Position numbers and translations under genes: made by a program. Below, in pieces: positions 47,788-60,300 of a stretch of DNA of 64,000 bases. Below the pieces are notes generated by a model. The model was not told where the DNA came from. It did no database searches and worked only from the letters and a program-made list of their open reading frames with translations. The stretch's first letter is position 1, and every line of letters begins with the position of its first letter. This DNA comes from Amyelois transitella (taxonomy: Eukaryota > Arthropoda > Insecta > Lepidoptera > Pyralidae). Location of the stretch: NCBI RefSeq assembly GCF_032362555.1, contig NC_083524.1, forward strand, positions 978,001 through 1,042,000, written 5' to 3'.

Positions 47788-50614
47788 TACAATAAATTTA
47801 TTACATCAAAATATTGACGGATTAATAAGTAAATCAGATTTTATTGCTGAATGTTTGGACAATTTTCATAGCAATGGGAATCAAATAAATATTTTATGTT
47901 TTACAGAACACAACATGATGTCTTGTGATGTGGAGTTCCTTAATATACCCAATTTTAATCTAGGCTCATTTTATGCTAGAAATAATAGACATGGCGGGTC
48001 GTGTATATTGATTCATAACAACATAAATTACAAACAGCTAGATATAGTGAATAAATTCTGTGAACCCAATACTTTTGAATGTTGCGCGGTAGAGTTGATA
48101 GATCACAAAATTATTGTAATATGTTTGTACAGATCACCAATTCAAAGCAATGTTGGAGGGTTTTTTGAAAGACTTTACAAGTTACTGCAATTGTTTGGCT
48201 ATAATAATAGCAAAAAAGTAATCATTTGCGGTGATTTCAATATAAATATTCTTCAAGATTCTCCTACTTCATTGAACTTTCAGCGTCTAAGCAACGAATT
48301 TAATCTTAAAATTGCAATAAAAAAACCCACCAGACCTAAAAGTGGGACATGTATCGACAATATTCTGTATAGCATACGTGGATGCAAATTTGAAATAATT
48401 GAGCTGGGTGTTTCAGATCACACAGCCCAATTAATGACTTGTCCAGTAAAAAAATCTTGTACTTTAAAATACTGGTATACATTTAAACGTGATTATAGTC
48501 AAGATAATATAAGTCTCTTCAAAAATTATTTAAAATCTTTAAGTTTTTCTGAATCGTTTAACTCAAATGATGCAAATGAGAGTTTTGACAGTTTTTATAA
48601 TCTTTTTACACTTTTTTATAATTTATGTTTCCCAACAATTAGATGTAAAGTATCCACAGAAGTCAAACCGTGGTGGATTACACGAGGCATTAAGCTATGT
48701 AGTAAAAAGAGGCGTGAAATTCTTTGGAAATATAGATTAAACCAAATAAAACAACGAAGATTAAGTTTAAACAATACAACGAAAGATATAAACAAATTAT
48801 TAAATTAACTCAAAAAGCCCAAAACAGTCATTATATAAATACAAATCGTAATAAGTCAAAGGCAACTTGGAAGGTTATTAATTCAATGAAAGCTAATATA
48901 CCTAAAAACTATATAAAAGGAATACATATAAATAAGAAATACACAATTAATGCAAAATTAATAGCGGATCATTTTAATAATTACTATGCAACATTAGCCC
49001 AAGGAAATGTATCGAAATGGAAATGTAATAAATCAATCTACAACTCTAAATCCAGTAAATCTGTTTTCATGCAGCCTACTATACCAGATGACTTAGTCAA
49101 AGTTATAATGAATCTTAAAAATACGAATAGTACTGGATATGATGAGATTCAGACACGTATATTAAAAGAAATGGCACCTACCATAGCTCCCGTTTTAAGT
49201 GACATTATGAATAAATGCATTGTAAGTGGAATCTTTCCAGAAAAATTAAAGATATCTATCATTAAACCATTATTTAAAAAAGATGATAATACCAATGTAA
49301 GTAACTACAGACCGATAGCATTGTTATCTATTTTTTCTAAAATCTTCGAAAAGGTTATATATGACTGCCTATATGAATATTTTGAAAAGAATAACATCTT
49401 TTGTGAAGAGCAAATGGGATTTCGAAAATGCAAAAACATAAATATTGCAGTTTTCAATTTTCTCAATAAAATTTATCATAACTTGGACAATGGGAAACCA
49501 GCGGTATCAATGTTCATGGATATGACCAAAGCGTTCGATCATGTAGACCATGACGTGCTGCTTAAAAAACTTTTTGCTTATGGAGTTAGAGGAAATATAT
49601 TAAATTTAATCAAATCTTATCTAAAGGACAGAAAACAATTGACTCAAATTTCAAGAATTGATATAAGATCAAAAACCGAAAAAACGTACTCCTCAGGCTA
49701 TGTAACTGCACAATATGGCGTTCCACAGGGCGGAGTTCTTGCTCCTTTGCTTTTCCTAATTTATATTAATGACTTTCCTCAAGCCATTACTCATCAAATG
49801 TCTTTATTTGCAGACGATAGCACTGTAGTTTATAATAACGGTACAATAAATGACATTCGAAATGATATTAATGATAGTCTAATTTTAATAATTGATTGGT
49901 TAAATAGAAATAATCTAAAGATAAATTTAAATAAAACTACTATAATGAATTTTAAAATACGGCCAAAGAATACTATGACATTAAATATTAATTTTAATGG
50001 AAATATTTTACAAGAAACTAATGTAACTCGATTTTTAGGACTAATGATTGATGATAACTTGACATGGAAAACTCAAATTGAATTAATTACCAAAAAGCTG
50101 CATCAATTTTCATATGCTCTGTATATGTTGCACAAAGTTGCCAATAAAGCAGCTCTTCTGACAGCTTATAATGGTTATGTTGCTTCCACATTGCGATATG
50201 GAATCATATTTTGGGGTAATGCGACAAACTGGCCCGAAGCATTTGTAGCTCAAAAGAAATGCCTACGAGCCATATGCAAACTAAAACAGCGTGAAACTTG
50301 CAAACCACATTTCCAAGAATTAAAAATATTAACGCTACCGTCGCTGTATATTTATGAAGTTGTCATGTTTGTAAAACACAACATTCACTTGTTTGAACAA
50401 GTGAATAGTGGTCGCCGTCGTGGCAAACTTTACCTTAAGCAATGTAACACTGTTTTTTTTGAATAAAAGTGTATTTGCGATGGCGCCTAAATTGTACAAC
50501 TCTCTGCCTAATGATATAAGAAATATTGAACATGTCAAAACATTTAAGGAAAAGTTACTTAATTTGCTAATAGAAAAAGCATACTACTCAGTAACTGAAT
50601 TCCTTATATATTAA
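47720..50614 (+). pseudogene. LINE ORF2, endonuclease and reverse transcriptase, two frameshifts
   Basis: The first part (47,720-48,808) is an AP-endonuclease-like domain: HQNIDGL, FTEHN, LYRSP, ICGDFNINI and SDHTAQL are its active-site blocks. Domain similarity begins only near 47,790, right after the ORF1 stop, so translation may start there. A shift of one base near 48,750-48,775 moves the frame. The reverse transcriptase follows (readable to 50,466): NYRPIALLSIFSKIFE, DMTKAFDHVDH, YGVPQGGVLAPLLFLIYIND and the catalytic FADD. A second shift in a run of eight T at about 50,451-50,458 cuts the C-terminal tail, which continues in another frame to 50,614 (LYNSLPNDIR...). Apart from these two breaks the protein is whole. 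Confidence 0.88.
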
Positions 50615-50933
50615 GTATATTATTGTAAATTAATTATTTATAACAAAGCACATTTCATTTAATTTAATTTAATATACATTTTGAATAATTTACTACCTAT
50701 CTGACTAACAATGACGTAAAAAAAAAAAAAAAAGAAAATTAGAAATGCATGAACATTTTTTTGTTTTTGTTAATTGATATGAGGCAATGTAATTTTTATT
50801 ATTTAATTTTAAATATTAATTTTGTATGCCCAATGGCGGGACATAGTGTACATTTTCACAATAAAATGTCAACCTGTGATAACCTATGTTCACAAAATAA
50901 ACGATTTGATTTGATTGATTTGATTTGAAGCCA

Positions 50934-51045
50934 TACATACATACATATGATCACATCATATTCCTTACGGGGTAGACAGAGCCAATAGTCTTAAAGAGAC
51001 TGATAGACCACGTTCAGCTTTTTGGCTTACTGATAGATTTCAATG
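50934..51045 (-). mobile_element. SINE-A 3' part downstream of HAP3
   Basis: Partner of 42,275-42,376; the LINE inserted at the edge of its ATGT tail. Confidence 0.72.
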
Positions 51046-51670
51046 AACTTATTGTACTTTGGTGATTTATTTTCAAAAATACTAATCTGGAATATCTTTG
51101 AAAACCATTTTCTTTAAAAAATTTAATATCTTTGAAGACGCTAGTACTAGTAAATAAAAGATTTTCCAGACTGCAAAGGGTATGTAACTTGGAACAGGCA
51201 AGGAGTGCAGTGCGATGTCAGTATCAAATAAAAATATCAGAAATACTTGAAAGAGCAAAATTTTTATTTGAATTAACAATATAAAACATAATAACAGATT
51301 TATATAAGTTAACAACGGTATAGGCGGACATATCAAACTTCAAAAACAATAGATTAATATTTGAATAACAAATTAAACAGATTTTAACGAGCATACCTTT
51401 GTATTGTCGAAATTCTATTATATATCGAACAATCAATCGTCAGTAATAGAAAGGAACGTGTGCATTGAAACCTGAGTTAATAAATCTATAAATTATACTT
51501 CAATTAGAAGTTCAAAAGTAGATTTAAAAATTTAACAGAAATCACAATTTACAAATAATGCACCGAAAAAGTATGTGAAATCAACAAATCGGATATTTAT
51601 AACAAAATCATAATGTAACAGGATAGATATAACCTCTTACAAGAGGATAACAATGACGTAGAAGAATGTC

Positions 51671-54600
51671 TCATTCATAAGACGACTCATCAACCACCAA
51701 GTCTTCTGTGAAGCCGCACTCTTCTCTCCAGGTGCCGATGTCTATGGCATTGACTTCTGTCAGCGCCACGAACTGATCATAATCGCAGAGGACATCGCAG
51801 CCTTCCACTTGAAGGTAGACCACGTCTTCTCCAGGTGACGGCAGATACACAGGCTGTAGAAAGAAGAAGAAGAATGAATATAATTAAATGTGATGTAAAT
51901 AAAACTCTTACGTTACTGTATTACTAACGAACAACGCACGGCCCAAACCATACAGTATAGCAACTTGAAATTTGGCTTGTAGGATCCTAATGTAGTACAG
52001 GGGTTCACTTAGAGAGAATTTCTCAAAATTCTCACGGGAACGGGAATTAACGAGATATTTTGATAGACGCGCGGTACTGCGGACGTCCTTAAGTATAATA
52101 TAAACAGTCAATGTTATAATTCGTAAGCGGATCAAACAGTAAAGGTGTGAAAAGCAATGCGCAAGAAGGCACAGATTCAAATCCATCAAGGCCGTTAAGC
52201 AATATCAATTTTCGGTCATAAATTTTTAATTTTAAGTGCTACTTTCTGATTTCAATATCATCGATATACGCCACATTATTTTTATATACAAAAGATTAAG
52301 AAATTTCTTACCAAAACAACGTATTTCCCAGTGGCAGTAACCCTTCTAAGTTCCAAAGAGTAGGCTGAAGCGTATCTTGGGGCTCCTTGCTTGTTCACCT
52401 TGGTGACCGCTTCGAAGGAGAAGACGTTGAAATCGTGAGCGGAGTAGATCCTGAGCCTTGGGGTGTTCACGCCAGAAATAGCCACGTTGGCGTAGGTGTA
52501 GAACTCGTCGAGAAGTACTCCTTTGAAATTGTAAATGTAATGATATTAGCAAATTGAATTGATGATGCGTTAAGAATTGGTGATGAATCAAAATAAAAAG
52601 AAATTGATATATTATTTGTTGCTTATACTTAGTGTCTGAATTATTAATAAAGTAACCACACCTGGTCATAAACATAAATGCAATAACGGCGTCAGTAAAA
52701 GAGCTCAAACTACATTAAAATTTAGTTATGTTCACTTAATTTCATCATTTCATACAAATTATTCCTTAACAACAAAATCAAGAAATTTTTTGTAAAGATA
52801 TCTTATGATTTCTACGTTTAGAATGGAACACTTCATAACATTATGAATAAGTACCGGCTTGATAAGGTATGTAAGCTTCATTTCCGAAACTCAAATCCAT
52901 GGAGTCACCAGCGGCTTCTTCTATGTCATCAAAAATAGCTTCAAGTTCTGGTGTCAATGGTAAACCAAGGCTTCGCTGCAAATGAAATTGGCATTAATTA
53001 TTAATATACGCAAAAAATTTGCACCTTCGAATAGTTCAAGAAGTTTTTTTAGTTAGAAATTGCTCCAATGTTTGTTGCTTATACTTGGTGCTTATCTCTG
53101 TGCTGTTATCGCTATATCTGTAGTATAATGCAGAAAATTAAATTTATCTGCGGCTTCCGATTCAGCCATGGATGTCTTCATCATTAAGAGCTTAATATAG
53201 CTCACAATCATTGAAGATCTCTCACACGTTCATAAGAAAGAAGATGAACAGAAAATGACCAAACAATATACCAACCTGACTAACATAGACATCATATAAG
53301 ATGTACACAAATGCTGGTAAATTTGAGATGTCGAAGCCCAACTGGTTGGACAACGCAGCCAAAATATCACTGTATTTGGCCGTGTATTCTGGATCAGGTA
53401 TTAAGTACAACGAGGTGCTAGCTGTTGAATAAGTTGGGCAGTTGACGGTGGCGGTATTCTGGAAGAAAAATATAGCTTCAACAGCTTTTACATGCAGCTT
53501 CACCCGCGTAAATTTAACGATGTCTACAAAATGCGACGAATTTAGGGCCACATACATACATACATAAAATCACGCCTCTTTCCCGGAGGGGTAGGCAGAG
53601 ACTACCTCTTTCCACTTGCCACGATCTCTGCATACTTCCTTCGCTTTATCCACATTCATAACTCTCTTCATGCAAGCCACCTACAAAAGAATACAGATTT
53701 TTCTCAAATAGTTTTAACCGGGATAAAAGGCACGCTATGTCCTTCTCCAGACTCTTAATTATAATGTTGATATCATAAACTGACGTTATGTAACAAACAT
53801 GTACTTACAAAGTCATATTTCATAGGTACTGTAGTATAAGGAACTGGCTCCCAAGCAAGATCTGGATTCCAATTCTCACCAGTGGGAGGGTAGATAGCAG
53901 CCAAAGCTGAGAGGATGGTCATCTTAGCCCTGGTAACGTCGGTAGACCTAGAAATCAGTACTTAATTATAATATAAGTTGGTCATTATGTGCAGTTTTCG
54001 TTCCCGTGCGAATTTTCATGAGAAATAATATAATAATACATAGCTTGATATAGCAAGAGTATTTTCACAATCGAGTGCATTTAAAGATTTATATTGAATC
54101 TGAGAGCAATACCTCCAACCCTCTTGATATTTTAGCCCATAATAATTTAGCATTTAATTTCCTCCCGTCTAACCTGAGTGAACTTGATAACATGAACACC
54201 CAAATTAAAAACATGGTGATTTCCCTTGGAGATAGTTTTTATTTTGCTTAATCTAAAATGCTTTTGGAACCACATGGACCTATGGACACAGAGTATCTAT
54301 ATAAAGAAGACCAACCTGATGAAGACTTCTGATCGGTTGTAGTTATCAGACAAGAGCTCGTCGTAGCGACTCCGGATGAATTTACCAAGCTCGAAAGCCC
54401 TTTTCTTTCCGGCCTGAAAAATTTGGTGAATTAGTAATATTTATTTATTATAACATTGACAATTTCTACTTAACCCGATATTTGACCATTAGATTCACTA
54501 TCTGCTTATCCTCATCATTTCACTTTGAGACAATTTTTTCATGCATTAAGTCAATACTATGTTCTTTTTTGGATGACATTTTGATTACAACAAAATTATG

Positions 54601-56213
54601 TGAAACGAAAATTGCATTTTAAGTATAGAGCTTCCAAAACATCATTACCTCGGGGTTGTGTCCAAAAACCTGTGACAATATTTAATGCACCACACGAAAT
54701 TATAGTTACACATTCAGATTGACTGAATGCACAAGTTTTCCCTCCTAGAGTTCAATTTCTAAAGAAACTATAATACATAAATTTCATTTGTATCTTACCA
54801 ACGTGAGTTGACCATATCCGTATGGCGCTGAAAGCTGCTCTAAAGCCACAGGATCAGTTGAGAACGCGAGTGTGGATCCGACCGGAGTCCGGTCGCCATG
54901 TCTGTGGACCTGATGAGGAATATTTGTCACCATCATCATCATGATAAACATCCAATTAATGAATTCGATAGTCTCTCACTCAATAGATTTATAGTAAATA
55001 TGAGAGCGCGGCCCCGCAATTCGAGCAAAAAAAAGCGGCACGGCCGTACTATTCTTTTCTCGAAGCAATTCAGGCTATTTTCTAACCCCTTTAATTTCGA
55101 TGTGGATAAAACAAGAAGCCTGAAGTTCAGTATCTAATCAGGCATTATATAAACACGGTATATTAAAAAATCGTAGTATTTATAGTGCCGTGTGGTTCCC
55201 GGCACCAGTACAAAAAAGAATAGGACCACTCCATCTCTTTCCCATGGATGTCGTAAAAGGCGACTAAGGGATAGGCTAGGCAAACTTGGGATTCTTTTTT
55301 AGGCGATGGGCTAGCAACCTGTCACTATTTGAATCTCAATTCTATCATTAAGCCAAATAGCTGAGCGTGGCCTTTCAGTCTTTTCAAGACTGTTGGCTCT
55401 GTCTAACCCACAAGGGATATAGACGTGACCATATGTATATATATTTAAAATTTCAGTCAATTTGGACCTGTAGTTTTAGAATGACAACTTGTTTAAGTTT
55501 CTGAATTTTGTCACTCACTGACTCACCCATCATAAAAAGTCTATGGCACTTCTAGCCGACGTATGAAGCTTCAAATTTAGAATACAAATAGAGTTAAGTT
55601 GATTTTTTTGTTAAAACGTAAAATATTTTTAATATTGGCATGATTATAACTGATGTCGTAACTTAAGACAGAAGGTTCTTTAAGAAGAGACTAAATAGAT
55701 TAACCGACTTGGTATTACATGGATCTCACAACTTTTTACGGTAGAAAGACTGAGCTGCGAGACTTGTTTTTTTTTTACAAAATATTTTTGATGGCACTAA
55801 CTTTTAAGAACTTCTTTCCCAGCACCTACATAAGAATACAGGTTTTTCGCATATCCCACGGAAACTTAAGTTTTTACCGGGATGAATGGCACCCTTTGTC
55901 CTTCTGACTCCAGACTGTTAATTATTTAAACGTGATATTTCAGGAAATTTCATGAGAATCGGTCAAGCTTTTGCGGAGGAGTACGGGAACGAACGTAGCC
56001 TTATAGTCATTTCGAGACTGCCCAGTCTCTGTCTACCCCGTGAAGGATAAAGACGTGATATAGTATACTCATGTAAATGTATAGTTTATGACTGATATAA
56101 TGAAGAATACTCACCAGAAAGCTCAACACCAGTTCAGTTCCGTCCGTGACGTCATCACCACAGACGGCCTGACTCCAGATCATCAGCAGCAGAAAACCCA
56201 CGAACTTGAACAT
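51671..56213 (-). CDS. Secreted histidine acid phosphatase (HAP3), 8 exons
   Basis: Exons, in order of translation: 56,213-56,115; 54,909-54,799; 54,413-54,316; 53,947-53,809; 53,458-53,276; 52,975-52,855; 52,520-52,312; 51,853-51,671. Every exon has exactly the length of its HAP2 partner; the product is 380 aa. Signal peptide 1-19, RHGDRTP 36-42, SAHD 277-280 and the four Cys are all kept, so it should be active and secreted. Exon 1 equals HAP2 base for base and exon 7 differs at one base. Exon 2 differs at ten of 111 bases, giving Met43Val, Ser46Thr, Leu49Phe and Glu58Gln just after the catalytic motif. In exon 8 all four differences change the protein. Intron 2 lacks the piggyBac element and keeps the single TTAA. 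Intron 4 carries a LINE tail and intron 7 about 300 extra bases absent from HAP2. Confidence 0.95.
51925..52230. repeat. Arm-2 specific insertion in HAP3 intron 7
   Basis: HAP3 intron 7 is 458 bp and HAP2 intron 7 is 156 bp; flanks align on both sides. The extra sequence is not SINE-A or LINE-R; family unknown. Confidence 0.55.
53551..53677 (-). mobile_element. LINE-R tail in HAP3 intron 4, absent from HAP2
   Basis: Flanked by GCCAC on both sides. The matching intron of HAP2 reads through with one GCCAC, so this insertion postdates the inverted duplication. Confidence 0.8.
55184..55442 (+). mobile_element. SINE-A in HAP3 intron 1
   Basis: Full length, arm-2 specific, close to the family consensus. 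Confidence 0.8.
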
Positions 56214-56273
56214 TTTTTTGGTCAATTTCCACTGCCAATGATGAAGCAAAAATATTTCGCAAATACTTTTATA
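56214..56273 (-). promoter_or_regulatory. HAP3 core promoter and 5' leader
   Basis: TATAAAAG on the minus strand (56,273-56,266), with the TTCATCATTGGC initiator 31 bp later (A near 56,242) and a short leader to the ATG at 56,213. Confidence 0.72.
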
Positions 56274-56344
56274 ATAACCGTTATCGACGATTGGAGATAA
56301 TCGGTTGTAATACGAGAGATTACTAATTTATTACATGTCAACAT

Positions 56345-56555
56345 ACACATATAATCGCGTCTTATCCCTTGCGGGGTAGACACCGCTAAACAGCTTCAAA
56401 AGACTGAAAGGTCACGTTCTGCTGTATGGCTTAGTGATTAAATTGAGATGAGACAAGTTGCTAGCTAATCGCCTACGAGAAGAATCGAATGTTGAGTAGC
56501 CGATCCCTCAGTCGCCTTTTACGACATCCATGGAAAAGAGTTGGAAAGGTGGAAA
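56345..56555 (-). mobile_element. SINE-A upstream of HAP3, shared by both arms
   Basis: Partner of 34,325-34,550. Confidence 0.7.
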
Positions 56556-56979
56556 CCATAGAGCAAGACAAATTTATTCTATTTTAATGTCTAGCACACA
56601 TAATGGGAGTTTGTATTTAAAAAAATGTTAATAGCGCGATTTAGAATTGCCGCTAGAGATGTGAGCACATGAATTTTACACGCCTCCGTTGACTCACGCC
56701 CATGTCTTATCAATATTAAAACACACCTATTCGAATGATTTATAAGTTTTATCATTTTTTGCGAAGTCATTCACACAATCACGCGGTTAACGTATGAGCG
56801 GAGAGTGGATTATAAGGTATTAAGGATTACATTTATTTCCCACACGCTCCATTCATACATTGATCATTCGGTTGTAAAAAAGTTAGTCTTTATATGGGAA
56901 TACTAGCTAAGTCATGATACTTTATTTGATTGTAAATGAATGGTAACAAATAAAACCAATATTTTGTTAAAAAATAAAC

Positions 56980-56985
56980 TTTATT
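56980..56985 (-). other. Candidate polyadenylation signal of HAP4
   Basis: AATAAA on the minus strand about 380 bp after the HAP4 stop. If it is used, the 3' UTR would contain the SINE-A copy at 57,092-57,320. Inference only. Confidence 0.3.
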
Positions 56986-57091
56986 GTAATTTTTAAACAG
57001 TCTTAAGTTTTATAATTTATCTGTATAATTTTGTATACAATTATTTATACTTATATATTAACCTAAATGTAAATTATTTTTTCTGTGGATG

Positions 57092-57320
57092 CTGTGTGGT
57101 TCCCGGCACCAATAGAAAAAAGAGTAGGATCACTTCACTTTCCCATAGATGTCGTAAAGGGCGACTATAGGATGGGCTTATAAATGGGCTAGCAACCTGT
57201 CACTATTTGAATATCAATTCTGTCACTAAACCAAACAGCTGAACGTGGCCTGTCAGTCTTGCCAGACTGCTGGCTCTGTCTACCCCGCAATTGATATAGA
57301 CCTGATTGTAAGTATGTATC
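57092..57320 (+). mobile_element. SINE-A in probable HAP4 3' UTR
   Basis: Starts with the 5' hairpin; part of the centre is deleted. Confidence 0.72.
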
Positions 57321-57364
57321 TTCCTAATTCCACCCCAAATCCTGTCCCTAGTTTCATAATTATA

Positions 57365-60300
57365 TTATTCAGACGTATCCACATGGAAATCTTCATGGAA
57401 ACCGCACTTCTCATGCCAAATGTCGTAATCCAAAGCATCACCCTTAGTTAATGATACAAACATGTTATAATCACATAGTTTTCCGCAATCCTTCACTTCC
57501 AAATAGACCAATTCTTCGTCGGGCTGTGGTAAATACACGGGCTGTAAGAAAATGTATATATATATCTAATTAAAAATCTATTCTTCATACATATAATCAC
57601 GTCTATATCCCTTGCGGAGTAGACAAAACCATCAGTTTTGAAAATACTGAAATTCCACGTTCAACTGTATGGCTTTAAGATGGTATCGAGATTCAAAAAG
57701 TGAATGGTTGCTAGCCTTTTCGCCTACAAGAAGAAACCCAAGTTTATAATTGTGACATACATATATATATATGGTCACGTCTATATCCCCTGCGGTGTAG
57801 ACAGAGCAAACAGTGTTGAAAAGACTGAATGGCCACGTTTAGCTATTTGGCTTAATGATAGAATTGAGATTCAAATAGTGACAGGTTGCTAGCCCGTCGC
57901 CTAAAAGAAGAATCCCAAGTTCGTAAGCCTATCCCTTATTCGCCTTTTACGACATCCATGGGAACGAGATGGAGTGGTCCTATTCTTTTTTTTATTGGAT
58001 ATTAAATCATTTCATGTCAGTGGTCCTATTCTGAACAGAATTGGTACTTACTAACACTAAAAATTGTCCAGTACTCTTCACTCTCCTAAGTTCTAAGGCA
58101 TAAGCTGAAGCGAATTTCGGAACTCCCTGCCTCGGTGACGCTCGTGTGACGATTTGGAAAGCGTATACGTTGTAGTCGTGGGCTGAGTATATTCTCACTT
58201 TTTCTGTGTCAATTCCAGATATGATAAGACTGGAGTAATGCAAGAATTCTTCTAAGAGGACGCCTGTTACAGATAAACAGATTATTAAACACGTATTTAA
58301 ACAATGATATAAAACAATTTACAGGTTACCTAGATTAGGTTAAGTTAGATAGCTTTTAGTGATAAGGCCGCCTTTTGCTGCTATGTATTTAATACATGAT
58401 TGTGAATTTGCTGTAATTAATTGTGGTTCAATAAAGAGTTATTGCATTAAACATTCTCTCTCATTTTCTTTAAAAGCTTCGTAATTTTTTTTAACTCTTA
58501 CATATATACATATAATCACGTCTTTATTCCTCACGGGGTAGACAGAGCTAACAGTCTCTAAAGACTGAAAGTCCACGTTCAACTATCAGGCTTAATGATA
58601 GAATTGAGATTCAAATAGTGAAAGGTTGCTAGCCCATCGCCTAAAAGAAGAATCCCAAATTTATAAGCCTAGCCCTTAGTCGCCTTTAAAGACATCCTTG
58701 GGAAAGAGTAGTCCTATTCTTCTTCTATTGGTGCCGGGAACCACACGGCACAGGGATCGTGGAAAAAAATATCTAAGTTACCTGCTTCCAAAGATGCATT
58801 TACACCTTCAAACATAACATCAAGAGCCTTAGTAGCAGCTTTATGCATTTGAGGCATCAATTTCGCTATATATTTTGGGAGAGACGAATTTATACTTATC
58901 TAAAAAAAAATAAACATACATACATACATATGGTCACGTCTATATCCTTTGCGGGGTAGACAGAGCCAACAGCCTTGAAAACACGGAATGGCCGCGTTCA
59001 GCTTTTGACTAAATGATACAATTGAGATTCAAATAGTGACAGGTTGCTAACCTTATACCCGCCCTACCCTTGTAAGCCTATCCCTTAGCCGCCTTTTACG
59101 ACATCCATGGGAAAGAGATGGAGTGGTCCTATTTTTTTTTTATATCGGTGCAAAAAAAAATAACTATTCTAATTAATCTGTAAGGAATAGATTATTCAGA
59201 AAGCACGTTTACCGTAGAGTTATGAATGTGGATGAAGCGAAGGAAGTATGCAGAGATCGTGGCAAGTGGAAAGAGGTAAGTAGTCTCTGCCTACCCCTCC
59301 GGGAAAGAGGCGTGATTTTATGTATGTATGTATGTACATACGTTTACCGTAAAACTACAAACGTGTATACTAACTACTAGTATCATCTTAGTAACTACTA
59401 GTACCTCCTGGCTTTAGACCCGGTTGCATCCTCACCACTCTGGAGAGGAGCCCGGGGTATGCCTTTGACCATGGACCCTGGATTGGGTGAGTCAGGTTTT
59501 ATAAGTATATTTATGGCAAATTTCAGTCACCTCTGTCTTTTTATAATATGTCGATAAATTTTGTGGTACTCTTTCTATTAGCATAAAATTTTGTGTCATA
59601 ATTTTACTTGGCATACGTTTGTTTAGCCTAATAATTGTTACGCATGATATTTTTTGGCATAACTTTTTAGGCATATTTCTTTAAACATACCTACTATAAG
59701 CATAACCTAACCTAACCTAACCACTCGTCTTATAGCGCATTACACTACATCAGCTCCGCGCAAAAAATAAATGAGTCTAAACTATATTTATGCCTATTGA
59801 AATAGTATGCCAAAACCAATTATGCCAAAAAATAAACAATTATGACAAAAAAAAATGCGTAACTCGTTAAAATAGGCCAAAAAAAATTTGTCGAATGAAA
59901 GGGATCCCAAATTTTGTACCTGTACCCGCAGAACATCATGGAAAGCATAATTCTTTAATGGATTCCTAACAATATCCTGCCCAGATAAAGCTGTTTCTGC
60001 CTGCAAAATCTTCTTGTATTCGGCAAATTTTGCATTATAAGTATTGAAAGCGGTATTTGAGGAGTTAATTAATGTAGGGCAGTTCAGATAGGCTGTATTC
60101 TGGAATAATGAAAATAAAATGGTGATAAATCAAGATTATTTACCAATAAAATAAAACTTTAGATCGAACTGAAACATACCTTAAGTATAATTATAATAAA
60201 TAACTTTAAATATTCCTACTAATATTATAAATACGAAAGTTTGTATGTCAGTATGGATGTTAATTACTCTTTCACGCAAAATTACTGAACCAATTACGAT

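Larger units (their letters stand above)
46563..50927 (+). mobile_element. Non-LTR retrotransposon, CR1/Jockey-superfamily type
   Basis: A 4,365-bp near-full-length element with two ORFs and a 3' end of repeated TTGATTTGAT-type units. AAGCCA occurs at both edges (46,557-46,562 and 50,928-50,933) as target duplication. The reverse complement of arm 1 reads straight through this point (GTTCAAGCCATACAT), so it is the empty site. Endonuclease and reverse transcriptase domains and the C-terminal YNSLPNDIR motif suit CR1/Daphne/Kiri-like clades; the exact clade was not determined. Confidence 0.9.
45838..56637 (-). repeat. Arm 2 of the large inverted duplication
   Basis: Reverse complement of arm 1, carrying HAP3. 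Arm-specific changes are the LINE at 46,563-50,927, the LINE tail at 53,551-53,677, about 300 extra bases near 51,925-52,230 and the SINE at 55,184-55,442. The outer edge is near 56,637, after which the sequence (GCGCGATTTAG...) has no partner in arm 1. Confidence 0.85.

Noticed and set aside
51908..52189. 93-codon ORF in HAP3 intron 7
   Set aside because: Lies in an arm-specific insertion, has no recognisable motif and has no partner in HAP2.
59702..59723. Telomere-like (CCTAA)n, the insect telomere unit
   Set aside because: Only about four units in an intron; too short to mean an interstitial telomere.
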